64,000 nucleotides of DNA from Pseudomonas salomonii (GTDB lineage: Bacteria > Pseudomonadota > Gammaproteobacteria > Pseudomonadales > Pseudomonadaceae): positions 620,001 through 684,000 of the forward strand of contig NZ_FNOX01000002.1 of NCBI RefSeq assembly GCF_900107155.1, in the 5' to 3' direction. The notes beneath the pieces were generated by a model that worked only from the letters and a program-made list of their open reading frames with translations, made no database searches and had not been told where the DNA came from. A program made the translations under genes and the position numbers. The first letter of the stretch is position 1. Each line of letters starts with the position of its first letter. Of the stretch, positions 28,022 to 37,380 are shown piece after piece.

Positions 28022-28044
28022 TAGTAACCGTACCCGGTCAATAG

Positions 28045-28070
28045 GTGGGAGCTGGCTTGTCTGCGACGGC
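28045..28070 (+). repeat. Single REP copy
   Basis: GTGGGAGCTGGCTTGTCTGC is a single, unpaired REP of the subtype seen at 22868. It starts the 0.9-kb gene-free stretch (28022-28920), which otherwise holds only repeats. Confidence 0.75.
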
Positions 28071-28108
28071 ATTAACTTGGTGTGTCTGAATAATGTTGCT
28101 GTGCAGGG

Positions 28109-28253
28109 CGTTTTTTTGGTTGTGTACATATCCGTTATTTGGGTAACGGCCGCTTATGGTTCCGCCCTTACGGCGGGTCACTTTTGCAAGGACGCAAACG
28201 TAACCAAAAGGTCCTCGCCCCAACACTCGGTGCCTCGCTGTGGCTCGGCATGC
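28109..28253 (+). repeat. Left arm of a long inverted intergenic repeat
   Basis: About 145 bp whose complement recurs at 28737-28890. Shared segments include TTTTTTTGGT, GTTCCGCCCTT-CGGCGGGTCACTTTTG, CCAAAAGGTC-TCGCCCCA-CACTCGGTGCCTCGC and GGCTCGGCATGC. It matches a repeat type common between genes in Pseudomonas. No coding content is evident. Confidence 0.75.
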
Positions 28254-28461
28254 CCGCAATCCGACACTGATTTGGGGGGCCGCCGCCACGCGCCATCCAT
28301 GGCGCGGGGCGGCTAAACCGGCATCCCTGCCGGTTTACCCCCCAAATCACTGTCAGATTCCGGCCATCGTGTTTGACGGGGCGATTTCAGATCAAGATCA
28401 AGATCAAAAGCGCAGATCAAAAGACCGCTGACTTCGTCATCGAAAAGGATGTAAGGGCCAG

Positions 28462-28490
28462 AGCAACAGCAACAGCAACAGCAACAGCAG
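28462..28490 (+). repeat. AGCAAC hexanucleotide tandem repeat
   Basis: Four perfect AGCAAC units followed by AGCAG. A shorter AGATCA tandem (three units) precedes it at about 28389-28406. Confidence 0.85.
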
Positions 28491-28508
28491 AGCCATACTC
28501 GGTCAACT

Positions 28509-28595
28509 GTGGGAGCGGGCTTGCTCGCGAATGCGGTGGGTCAGTCAATTTATCTGTCACTGACCCACCGCATTCGCGAGCAAGCCCGCTCCCAC
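28509..28595. repeat. REP pair (BIME), GCGGGCTTGCTCGCGAATGC subtype
   Basis: Inverted REP copies at both ends (GTGGGAGCGGGCTTGCTCGC and complement), extended by GCGGTGGGTCAGT/ACTGACCCACCGC arms around a short centre. The interior is, reverse-complemented, the same as that at 48848-48934 except for one base. Confidence 0.92.
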
Positions 28596-28736
28596 ATTTA
28601 GACCGAGTTAAACCAGGTAGACAAGCTTTTGCTTTGCACTTGATCTGGCTCTTGCTTCAACCACTCAGGTCGGCTTTCAGGCCGCCGTGCTCTGCTTTTG
28701 ATCTGAGGCGGCCCGCGGATTCAAGCCTTCGTTCTG

Positions 28737-28890
28737 GCATGCCGAGCCTAGGCGAGGCACCGAGTGGTGGGGCGAAGACCTTTTGGTTACTTTTGGCTGG
28801 GCCGGCATTCCGGGCGTTTGCCAAAAGTGACCCGCCGCAAGGGCGGAACCCTAAGTAGCCGTTACCACAGCAACGGATCTGTACACCAAA
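28737..28890 (-). repeat. Right arm of a long inverted intergenic repeat
   Basis: Inverted counterpart of 28109-28253. This copy is slightly longer, with an extra segment around 28790-28822. The two arms enclose the BIME at 28509 and the short tandem repeats. Confidence 0.75.
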
Positions 28891-28920
28891 AAAACCGCAA
28901 TAAAACGCAAACCAGGCAAG

Positions 28921-29832
28921 TCAGATCAAAATAAAAATCACCGCCAACCCAGCAAAAATCGCCCACTTCTCCAGGTAATACCGCGCCCGATTACGCTTTT
29001 TCAGCTCCTTGCCACGCAAACGGATCTTGTACAACCGCGTAAACGCACGGTTCAACCCGCCCGTCTTGTCACTCTCATCATTAGGCGAACCCGCCGCCGC
29101 CATCACATTACGACTGAACCACCGGTTAAACGCCGCCGCCCAGCGGTACTTCATCGGGCGCTCAATGTCACAGAACAAGATGATGCGGTTCTGCTGCGTC
29201 GTGTTCTCAGCGTAATGAATGTAAGTCTCGTCAAACATCACCGGCTCACCGTCACGCCAGTAGTAACTCTCGCCATCCACATTGATATAGCAACCCGGAT
29301 CGTTCGGCGTATCCAGCCCCAAGTGGTAACGATAAGAGCCTGCATAAGGATCACGGTGACGCACCAGCTTGGAACCCGGCGGCAACTCGGCAAACATCGC
29401 CGCCTTGATCGAGCCAATACCTTGCACCAGTTCAGTGGTGCGCGGGCACAACTTCATCGCCGACGGATGACTGTCGCCGTACCACTTAAGATAAAAGCGC
29501 TTCCAGCCCGACTTGAAGAACGAGTTGAAACCCACGTCATTGTATTGGTCCGAGCGCTTGATCTCACCCGCACGCATCAGGTTCTGGCCTTCCTGGCGGA
29601 TTTCCTCCCAGTGCTCCTGCAGCGGGCTCAGGTCCGGAAAGTCGCTGGGCGACAGAAACGGACGGCTTGGCTGCTTGGAAAACAAGTAGAGGAAGCAGTT
29701 GATCGGCGCCAGGAACGTCGAGTGATCGCTAAGCTGGCGACCCAACTTGTGTCGCACTCTGCCACGCAGGTGAACATACGCAATGGAGGCAACGTAGAGA
29801 ACAACAATGATGAGTTTCAAGGGATTCGTCAC
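28921..29832 (-). CDS. lpxO: Lipid A hydroxylase LpxO (Fe(II)/2-oxoglutarate dioxygenase)
   Basis: 303 residues. Aspartyl/asparaginyl beta-hydroxylase family enzyme that 2-hydroxylates a secondary acyl chain of lipid A at the inner membrane. Hydrophobic segments occur at both ends (residues ~5-20 and ~288-303). The iron triad is visible as H159-R-D161 in HRDPYAGSYRYH and H206 in YIHYAEN, and R216 (QNRIILF) would bind 2-oxoglutarate. The family-typical KRFYLKWYGDSHPSA block is present. It is monocistronic, with a 352-bp region upstream. P. aeruginosa has two such enzymes; which one this matches was not determined. Confidence 0.92.
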   Translation of the reverse strand: MTNPLKLIIVVLYVASIAYVHLRGRVRHKLGRQLSDHSTFLAPINCFLYLFSKQPSRPFLSPSDFPDLSPLQEHWEEIRQEGQNLMRAGEIKRSDQYNDVGFNSFFKSGWKRFYLKWYGDSHPSAMKLCPRTTELVQGIGSIKAAMFAELPPGSKLVRHRDPYAGSYRYHLGLDTPNDPGCYINVDGESYYWRDGEPVMFDETYIHYAENTTQQNRIILFCDIERPMKYRWAAAFNRWFSRNVMAAAGSPNDESDKTGGLNRAFTRLYKIRLRGKELKKRNRARYYLEKWAIFAGLAVIFILI

Positions 29833-29977
29833 AAGTCAGAAGAGAACAGGCTGCTCCTGCGTGCACACAACGGCCGAGGATTAATAAGCAGCACCTGAAA
29901 TCACAATTACACATTGGCGGCTGGCCGGACAAGTCTCTTCCGGAACCAGGCCATTGGCCTTTATTTAGCCACAGTTT

Positions 29978-29994
29978 GTAACCAAAGGTTAACT
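29978..29994 (-). promoter_or_regulatory. Possible PhoP-type direct repeat upstream of lpxO
   Basis: On the lpxO strand, AGTTAA-N5-GGTTAC has the 5-bp spacing of PhoP boxes (GGTTTA-N5-GGTTTA), matching 4 of 6 bases in each half. It lies about 146 bp upstream of the lpxO start, in the 352-bp intergenic region 29833-30184, where nothing else was recognised. Weak evidence. Confidence 0.25.
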
Positions 29995-30184
29995 AAGAAT
30001 TGTGAAAAGCTGTCTACGCAGCGTGTAGGACGCGCAACTGCCTGTCTGGACGCAAGCCCGGAGTGGGGCTACTTACAGTGCAGGCGGTGGCGCTGCCAAC
30101 GCAGAAAAAACTCGCCATCCAACCAGGTTCCAGGCCCCTTTCAGTTACAATCGCGCCGATCAACCTCCCGCAAAAGGAACTTGC

Positions 30185-30571
30185 ATGACACCTCAACCAG
30201 ACCCCGACTTCACCGCGCTCCAGGGCGCCTGGGAGCAGATCTGCCTGGAAGACAGCGGCGTACACAACCCGCCCGACGCACACAGCGCGCCGGGTGCCAT
30301 TACCACTATTCGTGGCGATCAGTTCGAAGTCCAAACCGTGAATGGCGACATATTGCTGGCTGGCCGGTTCACACTGGACAGCAGCACCACGCCCAAACGC
30401 ATTACCTGGGTGGACTCCATGGGCGATGACGCCGACAAAGCCTTACCCGCCAGCTATCGCCTCGAAGGCGACGATTTTGTGTTTATCGCGGCGGATGAAG
30501 GCATGCCCCGCCCGACCGTCTTCAGCACCGGGCCAGGGCAAACCATGCGCACCTTTGTGCGTCGCCGGTGA
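30185..30571 (+). CDS. TIGR03067-like small protein
   Basis: 128 residues. ATG 30185 has AAAAGGAAC upstream. The sequence fits the TIGR03067 family of small beta-rich proteins: LQGAWEQICLEDSG at the start, TIRGDQFEV, GRFTLDSSTTPKRITWVDSMG, then ASYRLEGDDFVF and a closing FVRRR. There is no signal peptide and no known function. A strong terminator lies ~90 bp downstream. Confidence 0.75.
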   Translation: MTPQPDPDFTALQGAWEQICLEDSGVHNPPDAHSAPGAITTIRGDQFEVQTVNGDILLAGRFTLDSSTTPKRITWVDSMGDDADKALPASYRLEGDDFVFIAADEGMPRPTVFSTGPGQTMRTFVRRR

Positions 30572-30662
30572 AACCGCAGGTATCCGAAACGCCGACAGGG
30601 TTTTCACACAGCCTTCACCTTCAGGCCTTTAGCGTGAGGCCACCTACTCCAGTGATTCACTT

Positions 30663-30693
30663 GGCCCGCCGCTACTGTCGCGGGCCTTTTTTT
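30663..30693 (+). terminator. Rho-independent terminator
   Basis: GGCCCGC (30663-30669) pairs with GCGGGCC (30680-30686), followed by seven T. It serves the TIGR03067-like gene. Confidence 0.85.
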
Positions 30694-30709
30694 GTGCGCC
30701 AAAACCGCT

Positions 30710-31522
30710 TTAAACCGAGCGTTTGATGGCCGTCAGGGTAAAACACAATGGCAATTGAGCCGGCTGGTGTTCGTACTGGTCATACAGCTCTTCCCGGTTG
30801 GAGTGCGGGTACTCCTGCAGATGCTCGATCTGCAGGTGCGCCGCAATCGCCCCGTTGACCACGCTGCCCAGGGTATGCACGTACCAATAGGACGTCGGCC
30901 CAGGAATCTGTGTCAGTCCTTCATACACAATCGACGATTGCAGCACGAACGGATCGCGTTGAAAGTACGAACTGGCGGGCAATAGCGGATTGCTGGCCTG
31001 AGGGTCGAAGACTTCCAGGAAAGGGTGAGTCTCATAGATCACCAGGGTGCCGCCGGGCTTTAGGGTACTGGCCACGTGCTGCATGAACAGCGCCACATCC
31101 GGCATCCAGCCCAGTACGCCAATGGTCACCAAGGCGATATCAAACCGGCCAAGCAGGTGCTCAGGCAGGTGATGAATATCGGCTTCGATGAACTGCGGGT
31201 TATGCGGTGAACATTCAGCCAGTTCCCGCGCTTGCGCCAGAAAAGCTGCCGATTGATCGACGCCCACCACCTCACGCGCGCCAAGGCCAAACAGCGACAG
31301 GCTTTCACGCCCGTTATTACAGCCGATTTGCACCACCGCCTTGCCGGCCACGCCGACCGTTTGCAACAGCGCGGTAATAGTCGGATCAAGGCGCGAAAAG
31401 GTCGGTTCAGCGACCGATTGCAGCAGTGTGTTCCAGGTCGCGGTGTCTTTGTGCAGCGCGGCAGAAGCGTCCCAGGCGGCCTTGTTACTGGCGATAGCCT
31501 GTTGAGCTGAGGGCATGTCCAT
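30710..31522 (-). CDS. Class I SAM-dependent methyltransferase
   Basis: 270 residues. ATG 31522 has CTGGAG upstream at good spacing. SAM-binding motif I is VVQIGCNNGRESLSLFGLGA (residues ~63-82), followed by the acidic VVGVDQS and motif post-I/II FDIALVTIGVLGWMPD; KPGGTLVIYETHPFLEV is the motif III region. Such proteins methylate small molecules; the substrate is unknown. It converges on the terminator at 30663 and is divergent from the MFS gene at 31677. Confidence 0.85.
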   Translation of the reverse strand: MDMPSAQQAIASNKAAWDASAALHKDTATWNTLLQSVAEPTFSRLDPTITALLQTVGVAGKAVVQIGCNNGRESLSLFGLGAREVVGVDQSAAFLAQARELAECSPHNPQFIEADIHHLPEHLLGRFDIALVTIGVLGWMPDVALFMQHVASTLKPGGTLVIYETHPFLEVFDPQASNPLLPASSYFQRDPFVLQSSIVYEGLTQIPGPTSYWYVHTLGSVVNGAIAAHLQIEHLQEYPHSNREELYDQYEHQPAQLPLCFTLTAIKRSV

Positions 31523-31676
31523 TGCGTCTCCAGAGAGTCATTTCAGCGGGCTACGGAAAATAATCCAAATACCTGCAAGATAAAACCCTCAGCAGCCGCG
31601 AAACTTCTGCTCAGGCCCATGGGTCACTAACCCAACGAGTGTCCAGCCCCTGAACACCCTTTGCGAAGACAGCGCC

Positions 31677-32915
31677 GTGGCCAATCACTCTGACCTGCGT
31701 AATACCTTGTCCCTGGACAGCCTCAACTTTTTCCTGGCGGATGTGCGCGACGGCCTAGGGCCATACCTGGCGATTTACCTGCTGGCCGTGCACCAATGGG
31801 ACCCGGCCAGCATCGGTGTGGTCATGACCCTGGCGGGCATCGCCGCACTGGTCACCCAAGGCCCGGCGGGTGCGCTGATCGACCGCACACGCAGCAAGCG
31901 CGCCGTGATCGCCGTGGCTGCGATCCTGGTAACCGCCAGTTGCCTGCTGCTGCCGTTTGTCAGCACCTTCAGTTGGGTGGCCCTGACCCAGGCTGCCAGC
32001 GCCGTGGCCGCCTCGGTGTTTGCCCCGGCCATATCCGCCATTTCCCTCGGGATTACCGGACCACGCGCCTTCACCCGGCGTACGGGGCGCAATGAAACCT
32101 TCAACCACGCCGGCAATGCCGTGGCCGCGCTGCTGGCCGGCGGCCTGGCGTTCCTGTATGGCCCGGTGGTGGTGTTTTACCTGATGGCCTTAATGGCGCT
32201 GGCCAGTATCGTGGCCGTGAGCTGCGTATCGGCCAAGGCGATTGACCATGAAGTCGCCAGAGGCTTTGACCCGGCCCACCACAGCGATCACGAACAACCG
32301 TCCGGCGTGAAAGTGCTGCTGGCCAATCGGCCGCTGCTGATATTCGCCATCTGCTGCGCCCTCTTCCACCTGGCCAATGCGGCGATGCTGCCGTTGGTCA
32401 GCCAGAAGCTCGCGCAGATCAACCTGCAGATGGCCACGCCGCTGACTTCGGCGTGCATCGTCGCCGCGCAGCTGGTGATGGTGCCGATGGCCTGGCTGGT
32501 CGGGCTCAAGGCCGATGTGTGGGGGCGCAAACCGTTGCTGCTCGCAGGTTTCCTGATCCTGCCGCTGCGCGGCGTGCTCTACACCTTGTCCAGTGATCCG
32601 TACTGGCTGGTGGCGGTGCAGATGCTCGACGGCATCGGCGCGGGGATCTTTGGCGCGCTGTTCCCGGTGATCGTCAAGGACCTGACCCAGGGCACCGGGC
32701 GTTTTAATGTGAGCCTCGGCGCGTTGTCCACGGTGTTTGGCCTGGGTGCGGCGTTGAGTAGCAGCCTGGCCGGTTTCGTCGTACAACAAGCCGGTTACAA
32801 CGCGGCATTCCTGACCCTGGCCGGCGTGGCCGCGGCAGCCTTGGCGCTGTTATGGCTGGCGATGCCGGAGACCTTGGAAAAACCATCGTTCGCCTGCCAT
32901 ACAACTGTCGCCTGA
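31677..32915 (+). CDS. MFS transporter
   Basis: 412 residues, about 12 membrane segments. The start is GTG 31677; no better start is visible. The MFS motif A region reads GPAGALIDRTRSKRAV (residues ~62-77), and a second-half loop reads LVGLKADVWGRKPLLLAG. It resembles permeases annotated as drug or sugar efflux MFS proteins, but the substrate is unknown. The next gene, ybiT, follows after 142 bp and probably has its own promoter. Confidence 0.85.
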   Translation: MANHSDLRNTLSLDSLNFFLADVRDGLGPYLAIYLLAVHQWDPASIGVVMTLAGIAALVTQGPAGALIDRTRSKRAVIAVAAILVTASCLLLPFVSTFSWVALTQAASAVAASVFAPAISAISLGITGPRAFTRRTGRNETFNHAGNAVAALLAGGLAFLYGPVVVFYLMALMALASIVAVSCVSAKAIDHEVARGFDPAHHSDHEQPSGVKVLLANRPLLIFAICCALFHLANAAMLPLVSQKLAQINLQMATPLTSACIVAAQLVMVPMAWLVGLKADVWGRKPLLLAGFLILPLRGVLYTLSSDPYWLVAVQMLDGIGAGIFGALFPVIVKDLTQGTGRFNVSLGALSTVFGLGAALSSSLAGFVVQQAGYNAAFLTLAGVAAAALALLWLAMPETLEKPSFACHTTVA

Positions 32916-33057
32916 CATATGCGACAATGCGCGCCAAATTCCAACACACAGCCAAAATATTCTGCTCAGCGACCGGGTTTCGCGCCTTGATGTCGCTGTT
33001 GACGCATGCCTGAAGGCTCCTGCCGCCACGCTCGCAACTCATTGATAGGTAAAGTAA

Positions 33058-34644
33058 TTGATCTCCACAGCTAACATCACCATGCAGTTCGGCGCCAAGC
33101 CGCTCTTCGAGAACGTCTCGGTCAAATTCGGCGCCGGCAACCGTTATGGTTTGATCGGTGCCAACGGTTGCGGCAAGTCGACCTTCATGAAAATCCTCGG
33201 CGGCGACCTCGAGCCGTCCGGCGGCCAGGTCATGCTGGAGCCGAACGTGCGCCTGGGTAAACTGCGCCAGGACCAGTTCGCCTACGAAGAATTCACCGTA
33301 CTCGACACCGTGATCATGGGCCACGAAGAGCTGTGGCGGGTCAAGGCTGAGCGTGACCGCATCTACTCGCTGCCGGAAATGAGCGAAGAAGACGGCATGG
33401 CCGTTGCCGAGCTGGAAACCGAATTTGCCGAAATGGACGGCTACACCGCCGAATCCCGTGCCGGTGAACTGCTGCTGGGCCTGGGTATTCCGCTGGAACA
33501 ACACTTCGGCCCGATGAGCGAAGTCTCCCCAGGCTGGAAACTGCGGGTATTGCTGGCCCAGGCGCTGTTCTCCGACCCTGAAGTGCTGTTGCTCGACGAA
33601 CCGACCAACCACTTGGACATCAACACCATCCGCTGGCTGGAAAACATCCTGACCCAGCGCTCCAGCCTGATGATCATCATCTCTCACGACCGTCACTTCC
33701 TGAACAGCGTGTGCACCCACATGGCTGACCTGGACTACGGCGAGCTGCGCCTGTTCCCGGGCAACTACGACGAGTACATGACCGTGGCGACCCAGTCCCG
33801 CGAGCAACTGCTGTCGGACAACGCCAAGAAGAAGGCGCAGATCTCCGAACTGCAGTCCTTCGTCAGCCGCTTCTCGGCCAACGCCTCGAAAGCCAAGCAA
33901 GCCACGTCCCGTGCCAAGGCGATCGACAAGATCCAGCTGGCCGAGGTCAAGCCTTCGAGCCGTGTGAGCCCGTTCATCCGTTTCGAGCAGAACAAGAAGC
34001 TGCACCGCCAGGCGGTGATGGTCGAAAAAATGGCCAAGGGTTTCGACGGCAAGCCGTTGTTCAAGGACTTCAGCTTCCAGGTTGAAGCCGGCGAGCGCGT
34101 GGCGATCATTGGCCCGAACGGTATCGGCAAGACCACCCTGCTGCGCACTCTGGTCAACGAACTGACCCCGGACGCCGGCAGCATCAAGTGGACCGACGCC
34201 GCAGAGCTGGGCTACTACGCCCAGGACCACGCCCATGACTTCGAAGACGACGTGACCCTGTTCGACTGGATGGGCCAGTGGACCCAAGGCGAGCAGATGA
34301 TCCGTGGCACCCTGGGCCGCATGCTGTTCTCCAACGACGAGATCCAGAAGTCGGTGAAGGTGATTTCCGGTGGTGAGCAAGGCCGCATGCTGTTCGGCAA
34401 GCTGATCCTGCAAAAGCCGAACGTGCTGATCATGGACGAACCGACCAACCACCTGGACATGGAATCCATCGAAGCGCTGAACCTGGCGCTGGAAAACTAC
34501 CCGGGCACGCTGATCTTCGTCAGCCACGACCGTGAGTTCGTATCGTCCCTGGCCACCCGCATTATCGAGTTGAGCGCCACCGGCGTGATCGACTTCAGCG
34601 GCACCTATGACGACTACCTGCGCAGCCAGGGCGTGGTGTTCTAA
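33058..34644 (+). CDS. ybiT: ABC-F family ATPase YbiT
   Basis: 528 residues with two ABC ATPase domains and no membrane part, as in ribosome-associated ABC-F proteins. The start is TTG 33058 with AGGTAAAG upstream; [22 protein letters not shown] is the YbiT N-terminus. Walker A motifs are GANGCGKST (first) and GPNGIGKTT (second). Walker B is [11 protein letters not shown] and [11 protein letters not shown]. Signature motifs are seen as [12 protein letters not shown] and [11 protein letters not shown]. The linker (PtIM) between the domains is charged and helical. ABC-F proteins act on the ribosomal E site; YbiT's exact role is not settled. Confidence 0.93.
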   Translation: MISTANITMQFGAKPLFENVSVKFGAGNRYGLIGANGCGKSTFMKILGGDLEPSGGQVMLEPNVRLGKLRQDQFAYEEFTVLDTVIMGHEELWRVKAERDRIYSLPEMSEEDGMAVAELETEFAEMDGYTAESRAGELLLGLGIPLEQHFGPMSEVSPGWKLRVLLAQALFSDPEVLLLDEPTNHLDINTIRWLENILTQRSSLMIIISHDRHFLNSVCTHMADLDYGELRLFPGNYDEYMTVATQSREQLLSDNAKKKAQISELQSFVSRFSANASKAKQATSRAKAIDKIQLAEVKPSSRVSPFIRFEQNKKLHRQAVMVEKMAKGFDGKPLFKDFSFQVEAGERVAIIGPNGIGKTTLLRTLVNELTPDAGSIKWTDAAELGYYAQDHAHDFEDDVTLFDWMGQWTQGEQMIRGTLGRMLFSNDEIQKSVKVISGGEQGRMLFGKLILQKPNVLIMDEPTNHLDMESIEALNLALENYPGTLIFVSHDREFVSSLATRIIELSATGVIDFSGTYDDYLRSQGVVF

Positions 34645-34689
34645 GCACCCGCTGTGGCAGGCTTGCTTACTGTTGCAGACCCGCTTCCC

Positions 34690-34822
34690 GTGGCGAGCAG
34701 GCTTGCCCTGCGCTGGGCTGCGAAGCGGCCCTAAAACCAAACACCGCGTTTTGCCTGGCAGAACGCGGTGTTTTTTATTGGGGCTGCTGCGCAGCCCAAC
34801 GCAGGGCAAGCCTGCTCGCCAC
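34690..34822. repeat. Long inverted repeat enclosing a terminator
   Basis: GTGGCGAGCAGGCTTGCCCTGCG at 34690-34712 is the complement of CGCAGGGCAAGCCTGCTCGCCAC at the right end, both followed inward by GGGCTGCG/CGCAGCCC-like arms. At its centre lies the terminator described next. Confidence 0.85.
34740..34776 (+). terminator. Rho-independent terminator of ybiT
   Basis: AACACCGCGTT (34740-34750) pairs perfectly with AACGCGGTGTT (34762-34772), ending in six T. It sits in the middle of the inverted repeat 34690-34822. Confidence 0.9.
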
Positions 34823-34932
34823 AATGAAGCCCTCGCCTCATGCGGCCCATTCAGCAAAACCCGTTAGCCAGCTTCCTTTTCCCCCACGCCCTTGCCATCA
34901 TGCCCTCACCGCCCGCCCGCGAATGAGTGACC

Positions 34933-36108
34933 ATGCCTGCCGTCGCCCCCAGCTCCCTGTCGATCACCCTGCAGATCGTCTCCATTGTCTTCTACACCTT
35001 TATTGCCTTTATCTGCATCGGCCTGCCGATCGCGGTGATACCCGGCTATGTGCATGAACAACTGGGCTTCAGCGCCGTAGTCGCCGGGGTCACCATCGGC
35101 GCGCAATACCTGGCCACCCTGCTCAGCCGGCCGATGGCGGGGAGGATGTCGGACAATGTGGGCACCAAACGCGCGATTGTGCTGGGCTTGGCGGGCATCC
35201 TGGTCAGCGGCGTGCTGACGTTTTTTGCCACCTTGCTTGAAAGCATGCCCGCCGTGAGCCTTGGGGTGTTGATCGTCGGCAGGCTGCTGCTCGGCGTGGC
35301 CCAAGGCCTGATCGGCGTTGGCACCATCAGTTGGTGCATGGGCGCGGTCGGTGCCGAACACACGGGGCGCTCGATCTCCTGGAACGGTATCGCGTCCTAC
35401 GGCGCCATTGCCATAGGCGCGCCGCTGGGCGTGGTGATGGTGGCCGATTATGGCTACAACAGTCTCGGTATCGCGCTGTCGGTGCTGGCGGCTTTGGGCC
35501 TGGTGTTGATCCGCAATAAACCCTCAGTACCGGTGGTGCGTGGCGAACGCTTGCCGTTCTGGGCGGTGTTCGGGCGCATTGCGCCGTTTGGCGCCAGCTT
35601 GTGCCTGGCGTCGATCGGCTACGGCACGCTGACCACCTTTATCACCCTGTATTACCTCAACCGTGGCTGGGCCGGTGCGGCGTACTGCCTGACGGTGTTC
35701 GGCGTGTGTTTTATCTTGTCGCGCCTGGTGTTTATCTCGGCCATCAGCCGCTTCGGCGGGTTCACTGCGGCGATTGCCTGCATGACCATCGAAACCGTCG
35801 GCCTGACCCTGTTGTGGCTGGCGCCGTCCACCGGTGTGGCGCTGATCGGCGCCGGGCTCACCGGCTTCGGTTTGTCGCTGGTGTACCCGGCGCTCGGCGT
35901 GGAGGCCATCAAGCAGGTGCCCAACAGCAGCCGTGGCGCGGGGCTGAGTGCGTATGCGGTGTTTTTTGACCTGGCCCTGGCGATTGCCGGGCCATTGATG
36001 GGCGCCGTGGCACTGAACCTCGGCTATGGCTGGATTTTCTTCTGCGCTGCGCTGCTGTCGGTCACGGCGCTGTGCCTGACCGTGCAGCTCAAGCGCCGCG
36101 CTTACTGA
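34933..36108 (+). CDS. MFS transporter, YfcJ/YhhS-like
   Basis: 391 residues from ATG 34933; GTG 34927 in the same frame is an alternative. About 12 membrane segments. The MFS motif A is LSRPMAGRMSDNVGTKRAI, and the sequence follows the YfcJ/YhhS (UPF0226) permeases: FICIGLPIAVIPGYVHEQLG, GRLLLGVAQGLIGVGTISW and GFGLSLVYPALGVEAIKQVP. E. coli homologues export arabinose-like or herbicide-like compounds; the substrate is unknown here. Its 3' end overlaps the convergent hydrolase gene by 7 bp. Confidence 0.86.
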   Translation: MPAVAPSSLSITLQIVSIVFYTFIAFICIGLPIAVIPGYVHEQLGFSAVVAGVTIGAQYLATLLSRPMAGRMSDNVGTKRAIVLGLAGILVSGVLTFFATLLESMPAVSLGVLIVGRLLLGVAQGLIGVGTISWCMGAVGAEHTGRSISWNGIASYGAIAIGAPLGVVMVADYGYNSLGIALSVLAALGLVLIRNKPSVPVVRGERLPFWAVFGRIAPFGASLCLASIGYGTLTTFITLYYLNRGWAGAAYCLTVFGVCFILSRLVFISAISRFGGFTAAIACMTIETVGLTLLWLAPSTGVALIGAGLTGFGLSLVYPALGVEAIKQVPNSSRGAGLSAYAVFFDLALAIAGPLMGAVALNLGYGWIFFCAALLSVTALCLTVQLKRRAY

Positions 36109-37139
36109 TCAGCAGTCTGCAAACCGGCGCGGGTCGACTGACCCAAAGTGTGCACGAAAAAGCGCCCCGCTTCCGAGATCAGGTCGCGGTGAATGCCTTC
36201 GCGGTCGACACCGTCGGCATCCGTGCAAATCGCCGGCATGGCCAGCAGTTGGTCGCTGTCACACGGTGCCATGAACACAAAGTGCCCGGCCCCGGCCAAT
36301 AGTTTGAAATCCGGCGGTTGCGGCAGTTTGCGCGCCAGGGCGGCGGCGTTCTTGTCCACGGCCACCAGCTTGTCGCCGTCGCCGCTGTAGAGCAGCACCG
36401 GCACGTGCACATCGGCCAGGGTGTGGCGGCCGAACATCAGGCTCAGCGGCGCCATCAGCATCAAGGCATGAATACGTGGGTCGGCTTGCGGCTGCAGGTC
36501 TTCACGGTCGACCACCAGCTCTCCTTTGGTGGTGCAGGCATCGCGGTCTTCCGGGCGTTCCTGGCAATAACGGCGCAGGCGGTCGAAATCCGGCTTGGCC
36601 CCGGCCAGGATCAGCGCGGTTTCACCGCCGGCTGAGTACCCGATAACCCCCACTTGGTCGATATTGACGAACGGCGACAGCATCGTATCCCCGAGCGTGG
36701 CGGTAATCGCTGCGGAAATCTGGATCGGCCGCCCGTACAGGTTGCTCACCGTGCCCAGGCGGCTGTGATCCTTGTAGTTGTCACCAGGATGCAAAACGGC
36801 CACCACCACAAAACCCTTGCGTGCCAGTGAAGTGGCCAGGTCGTGCAGCGCCAGCGGTGTACCGGTGTTGCCATGGGACAGCATCAGCATCGGGAAACGC
36901 CCGATAGCGACTTTGGAATCCTGGGTGGCGGCCACGTGGTAAGGGCCCAACTGCGTGGAATGTTCATCGTCGGTGGACGGGTAGAACGCGATGGCGTTCA
37001 TCGGCTGCTGATCCAGCGGGTCGAGAAAACTCATGCGATGAAAGCCCACACTCCAATGCGGGTGCGGCGCCGGGGCGGCGTGCACTGAAATCAGGCCGCC
37101 GAACAGGGAAAGAACCAAAACAGCACAAAGACGCATCAT
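36102..37139 (-). CDS. Exported alpha/beta hydrolase (dienelactone-hydrolase/PAF-AH-like)
   Basis: 345 residues from ATG 37139, chosen because it begins with a signal peptide (MMRLCAVLVLSLFGGLISVHA); the longer frame to 37277 has none. The nucleophile elbow is GYSAGG (IDQVGVIGYSAGGETALILAG), and the oxyanion region is LMLSHGNTGTPLALHDLATSLA. A C-terminal Asp (YSGDGDKLVAVD) and His (LLAGAGHFVF) complete the triad. Four Cys may form disulfides, which suits a periplasmic location. The substrate is unknown. The stop overlaps the convergent MFS gene by 7 bp. Confidence 0.82.
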   Translation of the reverse strand: MMRLCAVLVLSLFGGLISVHAAPAPHPHWSVGFHRMSFLDPLDQQPMNAIAFYPSTDDEHSTQLGPYHVAATQDSKVAIGRFPMLMLSHGNTGTPLALHDLATSLARKGFVVVAVLHPGDNYKDHSRLGTVSNLYGRPIQISAAITATLGDTMLSPFVNIDQVGVIGYSAGGETALILAGAKPDFDRLRRYCQERPEDRDACTTKGELVVDREDLQPQADPRIHALMLMAPLSLMFGRHTLADVHVPVLLYSGDGDKLVAVDKNAAALARKLPQPPDFKLLAGAGHFVFMAPCDSDQLLAMPAICTDADGVDREGIHRDLISEAGRFFVHTLGQSTRAGLQTADQ

Positions 37140-37280
37140 GGGGATGTCCACCTTTGCTGCGCGACCACGTTCAACACCCGCGGCATGTCGGTTTGAAAAG
37201 TCCATGGGCCAAGGCACTCGCTGCGGGTGATAAACCCATGTGTGCATAACCTGGGCCAAAGTAATGACAGCGGGCAAACG

Positions 37281-37328
37281 AAAAAACTCCGTACTCCGGT
37301 CGCGTTCAGGCGATCAGAATACAGAGTT
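37281..37328 (-). terminator. Terminator of azoR
   Basis: On the - strand, AACTC-T-GTA and TAC-G-GAGTT arms (37320-37328 with 37285-37293) are followed by six T. It lies ~53 bp past the azoR stop. Confidence 0.7.
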
Positions 37329-37380
37329 TAGGCGCCCCGGTTCAGATTGGAACCGAACAGAGGCGAACTTTACACAAGCC

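Noticed and set aside
28109..28890. Inverted arms as ends of an insertion sequence
   Set aside because: No transposase frame between the arms and no target-site duplication visible; content is only short repeats.
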